A DNA stretch of 64,000 bases, taken from assembly GCA_036417435.1 (NCBI GenBank), contig CM070910.1, positions 13,953,501 through 14,017,500 on the forward strand. Reading direction: 5' to 3'. The notes under the pieces are model-generated. The model was not told where the DNA came from, did not search any database, and was given only the letters and a program-made list of their open reading frames with translations. The DNA is from Inia geoffrensis. Taxonomy: Eukaryota > Chordata > Mammalia > Artiodactyla > Iniidae. The position numbers were made by a program, and so were the translations under genes. This document shows positions 21,836 to 32,880 of the stretch, piece by piece. The stretch's first letter is position 1. Every line of letters begins with the position of its first letter.

Positions 21836-22234
21836 CTTTCCAAATGCAGTTCTCTAGTTTCTTGTCACAGCCAGTGAGTGCATCAACACTTAACATTTGC
21901 ATATGCTTTACAAGTAATGTAAATAAATACCCGACCTACATTTACTTCTACACCATAGATAATCACCTGTGTTGACTATTCATTTCTCTTCTGCCACCAA
22001 AGCAGTTAAATGAAAAGATGTTTCGCAACTATTTGAAACACTGTTTATATGTCATACATTAGCCTGTATAATACAAATTTATTTTGAAACTACTTTTAAT
22101 CCGATTTTGTAAGACCCAGAATTTTGTTGTAACAACTTTTCAGTGACAGCACAGAAAATAGGTTTTTAAAAATCTATCTGGAGTAACAATAATTATCATT
22201 GCTGCTGTGGTTGCTTTTTTGTTTTATGTTTTTT

Positions 22235-22620
22235 AAAACAATTCATAAAGTTTTTAGAGTATCTTTTACAACAACCCTGTGAGGTAAGAATTTTTTTGTG
22301 TGTATCACCTCCATGTTACCGATGAGAAAACAAAAACGGATTTTTTAGAATGACCTCCAGATCTTCCAGATCTAGTAACTGATAGAAGCCAGATTCTAAT
22401 CTACTACCTTTGGGAACTTCCCTGGAGGTTCAGTGGTTCAGTGGTTAAGACTCCGAGGTTCCACTGCAGGGGGCATGGGTTTGATCCCTGGACAGGGAAC
22501 TAAGATCACACATAAAAGAAAAGAATGATGGTCCAGGAGAATAAATGACTTGCCCAAGATCGTTACAGAGCCGGCTCTCAGCAGAGTCAGCCGTAGACTG
22601 TCCTCTGGCTGCTGTCCAGT
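22235..22620 (-). repeat. MIR fragment, antisense, split by a SINE
   Basis: The left part has 'acaaccctgtgaggtaagaa' and 'gttaccgatgagaaaacaaa'. The right part has 'aaatgacttgcccaagatcg', the reversed MIR core. The sense SINE at 22412-22522 separates them. Confidence 0.55.
22412..22522 (+). mobile_element. Older CHR/tRNA SINE, sense, inserted in MIR
   Basis: The head 'gggaacttccctggaggttc' is followed by a B-box-like 'gggtttgatccctggacagg' and an A-rich tail. It has a local 'cagtggttcagtggtt' duplication in the A-box region. Confidence 0.8.
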
Positions 22621-22710
22621 GATCTGTTCATTTTGTCACATTTTCTCCTCCCACTTCTAAACATTAGTGTAGATGTGTTAGTTTCGTCATGTGATTTAGA
22701 TTCCATTTTC

Positions 22711-22927
22711 TTTTTTCTTCTTTTTTTTTTTTTTTGCGGTACGCGGTCCTCTCACTGTTGTGGCCTCTCCTGTTGCGGAGCACGGGCTCCGGGCGCGCAG
22801 GGTCAGCGGCCATGGCTCACGGGCCCAGCCGCTCCGCAGCACATGGGATCTTCCCGGACCAGGGCACGAACCCGTGTCCCCTACATCAGCAGGCAGACTC
22901 CCAACCACTGCACCACCAGGGAAGCCC
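22711..22927 (-). mobile_element. CHR-type young SINE, antisense
   Basis: T-rich tail, then 'gcggtacgcggtcctctcac', ending 'accagggaagccc'. The duplication tccattttc is at 22702-22710 and 22928-22936. Confidence 0.92.
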
Positions 22928-23621
22928 TCCATTTTCATATTTAAAATGAAGTAGTCCTGTGTGAGGCTCATTGTATGTGTAAAACAAACACAGGAAGGAA
23001 AGTGCTGCATGGGGAAAGCCTGATTCATAACATAGAATTTTGGAAGAATGTTTTTTCCTGTATTTTCTGTCTGCTTTTAATGGAATTTAATCTTGAGGTG
23101 AGGCTAGTTTCCATTAGGATAACTTAAACTCATAAAGATAATAGGTCATGTGTTCATTTCTAAGGAATTCGCATTTTTTTCTTGTAATTTTTCAAATGTT
23201 GCGTTTAATTTGAAAAAACCTTATCCTGTCGCTTTTAAATGATAGAATACTCAGAGCTCTTCGCTTTCCACGTGACACAGAAGGCCTGCTCCTGTACCTG
23301 AAATTCCCACCTGTTCACTCATCCTTTGTAATCATTTTCAGAAATACTCAGTAAAAACTAAAAATATGTATGCTTCCTGAGACTGGGGAACACATTAACC
23401 CTCTTAGTGCTCCGTTTTGATTGAGCAAATTTGACCACTAAGCCACAAAGTTCATGGGATATAGGCAGAATTATTCTTACAGAAGAAAGATCTCGAGAGA
23501 TGCTTCTCCAAGGGAGTCACATGAACTAACCATAAAATGCAGATTCTCATAAGCCTAGTAAATCGAAAACTTTTGAAGCCTAGAGCAGTATTGCATTTCT
23601 AACAAACAACTCAGATGAGTT

Positions 23622-23787
23622 GTTTGTTTTTTTTTTAAATATTGCTACTAGTGTTTTATTTGTTTTTAAATTTTTTTGGCTGTGCTGAGCAACATGTGGG
23701 ATCTTAGTTCCCCGACCAGGGATTGAACCTGCGTCCCCTGCATTGGGAGCACGAAGTCTTAACCACTGGACTGCCAGGGAAGTCCCC
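23622..23787 (-). mobile_element. Older CHR/tRNA SINE, antisense
   Basis: A T-rich tail is followed by 'ggctgtgctgagcaacatgt' and ends 'ctgccagggaagtcccc'. The duplication agatgagtt is at 23613-23621 and 23789-23797. Confidence 0.85.
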
Positions 23788-24207
23788 TAGATGAGTTTTA
23801 TATACAATAACTTGAGAACATCGATTTAGGAAATGGGCGTTTGCTGTCAGTGTGCTGGGCAGGGTACTGCAGTAGGGGCCGTGACCATCCACGTAGGCAC
23901 AAAGGATGGGAGGCCTAAGACTAGCTCCACTTCACACAGAGTCTTCAAATCTACCAGATGGGGCAAGCCATGGTAAGGAGGCTTAGTGATTTGTCCTATG
24001 AAAACATAGGATTCAAGGGGTCCGGTGCGCTGGTAGATGACTTACTTCCATGTGTACACATTTACCAATTATTATAGAGTACTCGTGTGTTAGGCACTAG
24101 ACCAGATGTGGTAAATAGCTATTTAATCACTATTATAAAAATCCTATTAGGTTTAACTAAGTAAGTATCTGTAACAGTGAAAAGTAAAGAACTGATGATT
24201 TCTACTT

Positions 24208-24410
24208 TTTTTTTTTCTGTGGTACGCGGGCCTCTCACTGTTGTGGCCTCTCCCGTTGCAGAGCACAGGCTCCGGAAGTGCAGGCTCAGTGGCCATGGCT
24301 CATGGGGCCAGCCGCTCCGCGGCATGTGGGATCTTCGCGGACCTGGGCATGAACCCATGTCCCCTGCATCGGCAGGCGGACTCTCAACCACCGCGCCACC
24401 AGGGAAACCC
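24208..24410 (-). mobile_element. CHR-type young SINE, antisense
   Basis: 'tgtggtacgcgggcctctca' at the tail side and 'gccaccagggaaaccc' at the head. The 13-base duplication atgatttctactt is at 24195-24207 and 24411-24423. Confidence 0.93.
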
Positions 24411-24542
24411 ATGATTTCTACTTCTTAAATCCTTGCTTAAAAAATTCCTGTACTTCTGTACTAGAAAGAAGGCAGGATGCTGGCTGAGTTCTGCTGGACT
24501 GCTTTCCCTTCCACCCACCCAGTCAGTTTTGGTTGGGAGGGG

Positions 24543-24649
24543 AGAAACAAAATGACAACAATAGCAAAATGGTATGTGTGTACATATACACATACACATG
24601 TACATATACATGCATGTATCATTTTGCTCTTGTCATTTTGTTTGTTTCT
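24543..24649. repeat. Imperfect palindrome with TG/CA-rich centre
   Basis: The left arm agaaacaaaatgacaa...agcaaaatg and the right arm cattttgct...ttgtcattttgtttgtttct are reverse complements with small gaps. The centre alternates purine and pyrimidine (gtgtacatatacacatacac). The arms are about 50 bases each. Confidence 0.7.
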
Positions 24650-24650
24650 G

Positions 24651-24678
24651 AACTTCAGGTTCAAAGCTCTAGTTTGAG
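24651..24678 (+). repeat. 28-base direct repeat, copy 1
   Basis: aacttcaggttcaaagctct plus agtttgag. It recurs with a single mismatch at 25296-25323 and adjoins the palindrome. It is not part of any repeat family I know. Confidence 0.8.
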
Positions 24679-24715
24679 TGTGTATACACACATTATCATT
24701 TTAAAGACTTACAAA

Positions 24716-24909
24716 GGGCTTCCCTGGTGGTGCAGTGGTTGAGAGTCCGCCTGCCGATGCAAGGGACACGGGTTTGTGCCCCGGTCCGGGAAGATCCCAC
24801 ATGCAGCGGAGCGGCTGGACCTGTGAACCATGGCCGCTGAGCCTGCGCGTCCGGAGCCTGTCGGGAGAGGCCACAGCAGTGAGAGGCCCGCGTACCACAA
24901 AAAGAAAAA
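24716..24909 (+). mobile_element. CHR-type young SINE, sense, with small internal deletion
   Basis: The head is 'gggcttccctggtggtgcag' and the tail 'gaggcccgcgtaccacaaaa'. The 'tgctccgcaac' segment before the final 'gggagaggcc' is missing. It is flanked by gacttacaaa and aactcacaaa. It is the only young copy in gene-sense orientation. Confidence 0.9.
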
Positions 24910-25295
24910 AACTCACAAAATGTGTTCTGTACAAACGCTAAATGACAGCTTTTCAGGTGAAGGAGCCAAATAAAAGGAATACAAAAAAATAGTGGTTTTG
25001 TACTTTTAGGGTTAATGTTTTCCATGAATGTAATAAAAAAGAATGAATGTTTAAATCTTCCTTTTTTAACTTATGTATGCATCTTTTAAGCAAGAAAGTA
25101 TAAATTTAACATTTTAGAGTTACCATTTTAGATTATTCTTTTAGGATTTTAATATTTTAATATATTAGATTTTTTAAGAGCTATGTGCTCTTGAGAATAT
25201 ATTGTCAATTAGTTATTTGTAAAAGTTTTAAAACTTCTATCTCTCAAAACAATTTTTTTCAACAAAAAAATTTAAAAGCCATTAAAGTTGAACCA

Positions 25296-25323
25296 AACTT
25301 CAAGTTCAAAGCTCTAGTTTGAG
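25296..25323 (+). repeat. 28-base direct repeat, copy 2
   Basis: One mismatch from copy 1 at 24651-24678. The interval between the copies is about 640 bases and includes the sense SINE. Confidence 0.8.
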
Positions 25324-25679
25324 GCATCAGAAACATTGGAGGCATGATGGCATACATGAGGGAAAATTTCATGAATGTACAAAATTTTATTTGGGGTGTA
25401 ATCTGCATAAAAAAATAAGGGTTTCCTAAGTGATATTCACCTTATCTGCACAAAAGCAACTCCCCGGGTCACAGGAATTAGGAGCAGTTTACTTTGTGAG
25501 GCGTCTGTCACAAATGACTGCTCTGTTTGACATATTCCGGAGGGTAAGAGCTGAGCATTGCGTTTTTGGCAGTGTTAGTCATCACATGACCTAATTTGCC
25601 TGGCATGAACCATCTGGCAAATTCAGATTCCTTAGGCATTCTCAAGAAAGTTGCCAGGGTTTAACTTCCCATAAATTCC

Positions 25680-26165
25680 GATGCGGCCCGGAGCGCCTCT
25701 CGGGATTAGAATCCCCGGCCGCCTGGCGTTCTCTCTGCCGCCGCGCGCGCCGCAGCACCCCTTCCGGCCCCGCCGCGCTGTGGTCTGGCTCGGGGAGCGC
25801 GGCAGGCAGGCTCCGCGCTCGCACCGTCCACATCCTGCCTCCCCGCCGCTCCGTCTGGCGCAGCCCTGAGATTTCATTGGCCAGCCCCGGAGGAAGATGA
25901 ACGCTACTAGTTCTGTTTCCTTCGGATGCTGCTGTGACACCCGGGGCGCGGGGGGGCGGGAATGTTTCCTCAGGAGCTGGCTCAGAAAATCAAGGGTTAC
26001 CAGGAGCAGATCGCTTCTTTGAACTCCAAGTGCAAGATGCTGACCGTGAAAGCCAAGCACGCCACCATGCTGCTGACGGTGACCGACGTGGAGCGGCTGG
26101 CGGAGGGGATGGAGAACCTGGACGGGGAGCTCCTCCCCGCGACCTCGGCCCACCCCTCTGTGGTC
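25680..26165 (+). promoter_or_regulatory. SYNE1: Intragenic CpG-dense block, candidate internal promoter
   Basis: The first ~190 bases hold close to thirty CpG dinucleotides by eye and are very GC-rich. The CpG richness resumes at 25938 (ggggcgcggggggcggg) and continues through the exon at 25974. Surrounding introns are AT-rich and CpG-poor. GC-box-like ggggcggg occurs at about 25952. An ATG at 25962 (gcgggaATG) reads through the acceptor in frame as M-F-P-Q into the exon. Internal SYNE1 promoters for short products are known, but no initiation can be seen from sequence alone. Confidence 0.45.
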
Positions 26166-26168
26166 ATG
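25974..26168 (+). CDS. SYNE1: SYNE1 exon 15 of window: spectrin repeat in CpG-rich DNA
   Basis: The acceptor is tcctcag/gag and the donor is atg/gtaagt (strong); 195 bases, 65 codons, phase 0. It reads ELAQKIKGYQEQIASLNSKC to SAHPSVVM. Codon use is unusually GC-rich at third positions in its second half (gtggagcggctggcggaggg) compared with neighbours, in line with the CpG block. If transcription started in the preceding intron, the ATG at 25962 or the Met codon in CKMLTVKAK could begin a short isoform. Confidence 0.96.
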
Positions 26169-27266
26169 GTAAGTAAGGGTCAAGGCCAGTTTGCTGGGTG
26201 CTAGCTCGCTCTCTTCTGACTCTCCTGCCTAGTGGCTTTGGGCTCTTCTCCGTGGCTTGGTTTAGGGATCAGTGCTCGGTCTTGCAGATTAGAAGTCAGG
26301 AACAGTCCCCTTAACTCTCTGACTACCTTTGGGCCAAGGCCAATCCTTGACGCTGTAAACAGTGACAGCTGAAATGAAGCTATTTGTTTGAGACTCCTGA
26401 ATTACTTAACGTGCTGAAAGTTGGCCCTCCATTTGTTTATAATTTAGCAATAATACTCAAAAAGCTCTGAGCTTCAGAACAATTCCTTTGCACAGTTTTC
26501 TAGTTTTCTGGGGGATGGGAGAATCATGCTATATATGCTTTGTGTGTTTTTCCAGCTGAAGCACTGGCTGACTAGGTATGTTTGTGTATTCTGTTGTGTA
26601 AATGTATAATAAATTATGGAAGGAAAGCTATTATTAGATAAATAAGAAAATAGAAAATCCAAAGTTTACCTTTGGATTAAAATAAGTTCCATTAATTTCT
26701 CTCTGCAACATTATTTCCTCATAACTTTGCATCTAAACTGCGTTAATTAGTTTGATAACTCAGTGTTTTTCAGTGCTGTATATTTTCCACACTTAATGTG
26801 CTGTGCTTTGGGTAGTGTATAACCATACCTAGACTCTTTTGGCAATATATTACTCTGGGTGCATTTATCTTGCTAGAATATTTGGAATTTGAAATATCCA
26901 CAAAAGACCAAGCTTTATTTCATAGACCCTTCCCTCATTTGTATGATTCATGATTTTAATTTATAAAGATACAATCAATCAAGAAAAGGAAAATAAATTC
27001 AAGAGATAATTCATCAACAAGAACACTCTATAATGTGACGTGCACCCCTTGTCCCTGTTTGTCTTACAAATGGTCCCTAGGAGCATATTCACGTGAGGAC
27101 AAAGTTTTCAAATAGTAACACAGAATTTGTATGTAAATTTGGGTCTCAGTAATTCTAACTTTTGTTGTATAGTTATCTCTGTTTTGGCCTGTGCGTGCCT
27201 GATCAGGTCTTTTGTTAACCTAGCTAACCAATTTTCATGTCCTTTGGGCAACATTTTATGTGACAG
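26169..27266 (+). other. SYNE1: SYNE1 intron (1.1 kb)
   Basis: No repeat or gene recognised. The donor is gtaagt and the acceptor tgacag. Confidence 0.85.
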
Positions 27267-27407
27267 ATGACTGCAGGTCGCTGTCACACTTTGCTGTCAC
27301 CGGTCACTGAGGAGTCTGGGGAGGAGGGAACCAACAGTGAGATTTCCTCTCCACCTGCCTGTCGCTCCCCTTCACCTGTGGCTAATACAGATGCTTCCAT
27401 TAACCAG
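27267..27407 (+). CDS. SYNE1: SYNE1 exon 16 of window: Ser/Thr/Pro/Glu-rich linker
   Basis: The acceptor is gacag/atg and the donor is cag/gtaccg; 141 bases, 47 codons, phase 0. It reads MTAGRCHTLLSPVTEESGEE to ANTDASINQ. Unlike the other exons it lacks heptad pattern and is rich in Ser, Thr, Pro and Glu, with S-P pairs (LLSP, ISSPP, RSPSP). It is therefore likely a flexible, phosphorylatable break in the rod. It is strongly conserved with human (one change, V to I, by memory). Confidence 0.95.
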
Positions 27408-28422
27408 GTACCGCCCTCTTGGCATTCCTCCAGCTAAGATCTCTGAACGGACGCAGGGCTCCATTCTCTGTTCTTATGAGATTATGGGTATGAATCGTAG
27501 ACTTTGAGAAACACACCGTTAGGTGTGATAGTTGCACAAACTGTGATTGTCATGTGAGACCAATACTGGCTTAACCCACCATGTCCTCTCCCAGGCTACT
27601 GAAATGAGATGAGCAAAAATTAGGTCACAGAAATGATAGCTGGAGAAGGGCCTGTTTTAAGGCATTATGGCTTTAGTTTCTGACAGCTGCCTGTAATGGA
27701 GTACTGCATCCTGACAGAAAATGAAATGTTCGTGTCACTGTTGTAAAATAACATGATTCTATTGCTGTTTTAACATTTTCACTGAACATAGTTTTGACGC
27801 TTACCAGCTCAGATTTTGAAGATGGAAAATTTATGTTCACCGTATCAGACTTTTTCTTTATTTGCTAATTGCCAACAAATTTAAAGGCTGTCAGTGTATA
27901 TTTTGGAGTGCCTAAGTAGATTTGCATTTTGAGTTTTCTTAACTTATCTTTCAATAATCTTAAATTTTATTTTTTTAAAAATGGGGACCATAGCTTGCTG
28001 CTATGAGGTGTCTTTTTTGTGTACACTATATTACATATAGATTATACTAAATTAAATATTTCAAAAATTTTCATGAAAAATATTGGATAGAGTTCAAAAA
28101 GATGCTTTTACGATAACCAAAATTGTTTTAAGGTGTGTTGAATAATACTTTCTTTTTTTTTCCTTTAGCCAAAAAACTAAAAAAATATTTAAATTACCTT
28201 ATCATGAAATTACTAGTGTTCAAAGAAGTTAAAATTTATTATCAAGGGAGAAGCATTGAACATTGCAAGTGTTCTATAAGCTGTATTACAAATCAATCAT
28301 ATTATTTTTATTTTAAAGCAAAAGCATTCAAAGTAGGATTTCTGTGATAAAAAGAACCTACCTCCCCCCGAAAGGGGAAAATGAAACAAAGAAACCTTTA
28401 GGTAAGACAGTTCTCTTGGAGG

Positions 28423-28488
28423 GAATTCCCTGGTCAGGCAACTAAGATCCTGCAAGCTGTGTGGCATGGCCGAGAAAAAAACAAACAA
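28423..28488 (+). mobile_element. Internally deleted tRNA SINE, sense
   Basis: 'agggaattccctggtcaggc' joins the SINE head directly to the later 'aactaagatcctgcaagctg' part, losing the middle. It is flanked by cagttctcttgg and caattctcttgg. Confidence 0.75.
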
Positions 28489-28519
28489 ACAATTCTCTTG
28501 GTAAAAATCTGTGTAGCTT

Positions 28520-28665
28520 TAGGGAGCATATCAATTCATGCATTCATCAGATACATTGTGAGCACCTGCTGGGCATCAAACCTTGTGCTGGGTCCCAGAG
28601 ATGTAACAAAGGTGGAGACAGCAGTGGCCCTTGCCCTCAAGCACCTTGTAATCTAGAGAAAAAGT
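28520..28665 (-). repeat. L2-like fragment, antisense (tentative)
   Basis: 'gagcacctgctgggcatcaa' and 'gccctcaagcaccttgtaat' resemble the common reversed L2 phrase 'gtgccaggcactg... ctcatggagcttacattct'. Confidence 0.45.
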
Positions 28666-29135
28666 GGCCATAAGATGAATAATAGCAAAAGTGATGAGAG
28701 GAAATTAAAAAAAAAAATAGTTCACAGTGTTCTGGAGCATTTGGAAAACAGTTCTCCAAATTCTGATTTTAAAATATGAATCACTCATTCTTTGATGATG
28801 TGTTCTTCCCTGTGGTCACAGATGTCGTTAGAATTATAGAAATATGGCTAGAGTCAGCTTTTTATTGTGTAAGAAAAATGTATCCTATATAATGTGCTTA
28901 ATGTTCTTAACATTTTCAAATTGAACAATGAACACGGACCTTTGGACTAACACTTGGGAAGAGTATCCCTTTCCTAAAATTATAAGTCTCAGTGCTGCAT
29001 CTTGTGAAGTATCTTTCCCTGTATATGTGAAAGTATTCTGTAAATGGTAAAATATGCAAACATTTTTATTATGATTACTTTAACTGTCCAGCTCAATCAA
29101 ATCCCAAAATTATGAGCAAAATTGTGCTTTGTCTT

Positions 29136-29340
29136 TTTTTTTTTTTTTGCGGTACATGGGCCTCTCACTGTTGCGGCCCCTCCCGTTGCAGAGCACAGGC
29201 TCCGGACGCGCAGGCTCAGCGGCCATGGCTCACGGGCCCCGCCGCTCCGCGGCATGTGGGATCTTCCCGGACCAGGGCACGAACCCGTGTCCCCTGCATC
29301 GGCAGGCGGACTCTCAACCACTGCGCCACCAGGGAAGCCC
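29136..29340 (-). mobile_element. CHR-type young SINE, antisense
   Basis: Poly-T, then 'gcggtacatgggcctctcac', ending 'accagggaagccc'. The 13-base duplication tgtgctttgtctt is at 29123-29135 and 29341-29353. Confidence 0.93.
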
Positions 29341-30019
29341 TGTGCTTTGTCTTAATCCCGTTTTGACACTCTGCCCATATCAACATCAATTTAAATCACA
29401 TTATTAACCTAACATACTTACATATGGAACTGCAAATTAGGGGGAGAAAAATCTTCATTTAGTTCATGTCAGGCAGCTATACTCGCAGGAAGCTGTTGGA
29501 AAGCAAAAATATAATGGTTGGTGTTAGACAAATCGATCCCATCATTCCAGCCACATGTTATGTTGTCCAGTGATGTAAGACAGAGGAAAATGAACAAATA
29601 CTGCAACATGGCCAGTGATGCCTGGATCTACAAATTTTTCTCCTGAAACTGAGAACATTTAGAATTCCCATAAGTTCCAGTTTGCAGACTCAAAACACTG
29701 TACAGAATGTGCACAGCTGTTTCAAGGAGCGGCCAAGTATAACGGCTTTATAAAGTCGCAGCTGTTAAAAAAAGGCTGTGTGCTTGCCGCTTCTGTAAGT
29801 AGATCTGCATTATATAACTAACTGATCCCCTGCAGTCAGTGTGTTCTCTCTCTGACAGTAGTTCTTAGCTGAAATGTGATAACAGTTTAGTTTACTTGAG
29901 GGTAGAAATAACGAGGCAGCCACAGAACTTGCTGCAGGCTTCTTGATCTTATTAAAAGCAAGCCAAGACGTGGGCTTCTCCTCGGAAGAGCTGAGGGCAG
30001 TAGAAGTTTGAAAAGGGTG

Positions 30020-30110
30020 GTAGTGTAATGGGTAGAACCCCCGGTTCCGGGTTAAAAAGCTCAGAATGGGTCCCAGCTCTTCCTCTAAGCTGAATGTACC
30101 CAGAAAGTCC
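30020..30110 (+). repeat. MIR-like fragment, sense (tentative)
   Basis: 'gtagtgtaatgggtagaacc' followed by 'gaatgggtcccagctcttcc' fits the MIR 5' part, but no core is seen after it. Confidence 0.4.
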
Positions 30111-30493
30111 CTCATTTGTAATGGGAAGCAATGCTCCTTAATTCACAAAATGGTGAAAGTTAAATGTGGGGTTAATTTTGAAAGTACATTTTGGACTGGA
30201 AAATGCTAATCAAATTGTAGCAGTGGTTTTCCAAATTTAATTCCTTAGGAATCGGATGGATAATAACCCCCATAACCTAGACACATAACCAACGAGAGAC
30301 ATATTTCTAAGGGTGATTCTTCACTATGCCAAATATTGCCCTTATGTAGTAGTTACTTATAGGACTGATTGATTTATTTTATTGACTCTATGTATTCCTC
30401 AAGTAGATGCAAATTATTACTCTGCAAAAGGTGATATATTTGCAAATTATTTTAGGAAACCAAGGGTTGTCTTTCCTGTCTAATAGACCTGAG

Positions 30494-30531
30494 ACACACA
30501 CATACACACACACACACACACGCGCGCGCGC
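30494..30531. repeat. (CA)n(CG)n compound microsatellite
   Basis: A CA run with one TA interruption passes into cgcgcgcgcg. Alternating purine-pyrimidine of this type can adopt Z-DNA. Confidence 0.95.
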
Positions 30532-30899
30532 CAGAAAACAGATTTTTTTGTGACAAATTTATTTTATCCTTTTGGGGAACCTTTATTTATTATGGAGTAT
30601 TTAATTTAAATTGTTTACATTAAAGGACGTTTTGCTTTTCCTCGTAGACAGTAATGGTACCACCTTCCATGTATACAAAACAATAGAGTTTACAAAAGTG
30701 CTTTTACATATACCATTTTTTATGAATGTGTATACTTGCCTGTTATTTGCCAAATACTCCATGATACGCCCAGGATCAAAGACACTTCCACAGATTTTAA
30801 GGCACTCATAGTCTGTGTGAGAGCCCGCAAATGATGACCATGGAGTGGGACAAGTGCTATGAAAGTGGGAAGCAGAGTATTAAGGTAGGACACAGAGTA

Positions 30900-32880
30900 A
30901 GTACCTAAACAAGGCTGGAGTTCAGTGGGTCAAGGATGTCCCTCTTTTGTTTTAAAGCAGGGGAAGGTAGGTACAGCTGGAGTGCACTAGAGTGATGTGA
31001 AGTTTTTCAGGCAGAAGGAAGTACATGTAGGAAGTTTTTCAGTCAGCAGGAAGGAAAATGGCCCATCAAGGCAACTGTAAGTAACATCAGTATGATTGGA
31101 GAAACATAGATTTGGAGGAGGAGGTGGGAGGAGAAACGAAACTGAGAAGGTTACAGGAAACACACCCTGATGGACCTTGAATGCCACACAGAGGAATCTG
31201 AACTTTGTCCAGAAGCTAATCCTTAACCACTGAAGGAATTTAACTAGAAGCTCTGCCCAGAAGTGACTTTTAGAACAGGTCATTCTGGATCAGTGTGGAC
31301 AGGAGGATGGAGATAGACAAATCCAGAGCCCAGGAAAGCTAGTGAGGTACAGAAGTTGCACACTCTGATGTCTGGTCCAGACTGGTGATGTAAATGAGAG
31401 AAACAGCGCAGGGACGGTGGGCACCAGGACAGCACCTCCCCACATGAACGAGGCAGCCTCTCCTCCGTTAGAATTACTGTAGCTGTTTGGACGCAGAGCC
31501 CTGTCTTACCTACCTTCTGGTTTGCAAGAGAAGCCATGAATCGGGATTCTTACGAAATCTCCCTCTCTGGATGAAGAGAAATTTTACACAGTTTAAAACA
31601 CTGTGTAAACCAAGCTAAATGTCTGCAGGCTAGAGGCAACCTGCAGGCTGCCAGTTTGCAACCTGAGAATTAGGAAGTTGTTGGTGTAACGTGAGATTGA
31701 ACCAGTGTTTTGGCAAGGGTATAGACCTTCATCCTTACATAAGCAGGGGTGGTAAGGGAAAGAAGAAATAGAGAATAAATCCCAAGTAAGGTGACTAAAA
31801 GTTCCATTCACTGAAAGATGGACAATACTTCCTCATTTTTCCTAAATGCATTTCTCATCCTAGATGTCGGGGGTTTTTTTTTGTTTTCTTTTTTTTTTTT
31901 GAAGTATTGAGTTTGAAGAGACTGTGGGATAAACTTGTACAGCAGGATATGTGAGTCTGGAGCTTAAAAATACAGCAATATTTAAGAATGAGGGCAAAAA
32001 ACAAACTACAAAAGAGAAAGATTGAATGACTAGAGAGCTGGGAGGAGAACAGAGATGAAAAGGAAAGTGTTTCCAAAAAGGGATGGTCAGTGGTATTGAA
32101 TGCTAGTGAGAGACCAAGCAAGAGAAGATCTGAAAAATAATCATTTTATATCATGGAGAACAGCCACTGCTGACTGTGGCTAGAGCATTTTCAGTGGAGT
32201 CGCTAGATTCGAAGCCCAGTTGGCTACTTAGAAGTGGACTGAGGGTGAGAAAGTGAACATATTAAGTGTAAACTACCATTTTCAGAAACTGGATTGTGAA
32301 GCCAAAGGAAGAGGAAAGAAATGATGATTCCGAATGTATTTGTGTATGATGAGCCATCACATATTGATCTGTAGAACTTTTCCAATATGTGATATCCTCC
32401 AAGAAAAAAATCAGAAAAGAGTGTGTAGGTGTTTTCAGATGGAAAAAATTTGGCTTTATTTACATGCTGAGGAGAAAGACAGTGAAGAGGGAGTAGGTAT
32501 TAATGGACCAAGACCCTTGCAAAAGCAAAGGTGGATGAGGTTGTGGGAGTCGGTAGGAGGGTCCTCTTTAATCAAGAGGTGAGTCTGAATATAGACAGCC
32601 TTGAAAATTTGAGAACTTGCAGGAGTATCTCCTCAAGGGCTTTGAGCGTGTGTGCCCGTACTGGAAAGAAAAGTTGCATTGAGTCATGGTTGGGGTTTTC
32701 CAAGTGGCTGAAGCAGAGGTTCAAGGGGCAAAGGAAACACAGCAGTTGGCAAGAGAAGGGTTTAAATAACTTAAACACAGTCAGAAATACACTTGGGGTG
32801 AATCCATTCAGTGATGACAGCCTATCATGTTCAAGGAGTGGAAGTGGGTGAGGATGAATGGCTATAAGGCTGTCAGGGAC
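30900..32880 (-). repeat. L2-family LINE region, antisense, diverged and patchy
   Basis: Reversed L2-like phrases recur in order: 'gatggaccttgaatgccaca', 'cattctggatcagtgtggac', 'ggatggtcagtggtattgaatgc' and 'cattttcagtggagtcgcta'. A T-run with flanking A/T at 31870-31900 interrupts it. Stops in all frames; non-coding. Confidence 0.5.

Larger units (their letters stand above)
20853..25973 (+). other. SYNE1: SYNE1 intron (5.1 kb) ending in a CpG-dense block
   Basis: It holds a short L1 3' fragment (21742-21835), a split MIR with nested SINE (22235-22620), antisense SINEs (22711, 23622, 24208), the only sense young SINE (24716), a palindrome (24543-24649) with direct repeat, and a CpG-dense stretch (25680-25973). 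Positions 20860-21740, 21840-22230, 22940-23600, 23800-24190 and 24910-25660 show nothing else I can name. Confidence 0.8.

Noticed and set aside
25971..25976. NAGNAG tandem acceptors (caggag at 25974 and 57735, taggag at 45250, aaggag at 20709)
   Set aside because: The second site is GAG in every case, a poor acceptor, and human keeps the residue, so alternative use is unlikely.
25632..26183. 183-codon open frame on the minus strand across the CpG block and exon
   Set aside because: GC-rich DNA lacks stop codons by chance, and this frame is the antisense of a clear SYNE1 exon. No protein family is recognisable.
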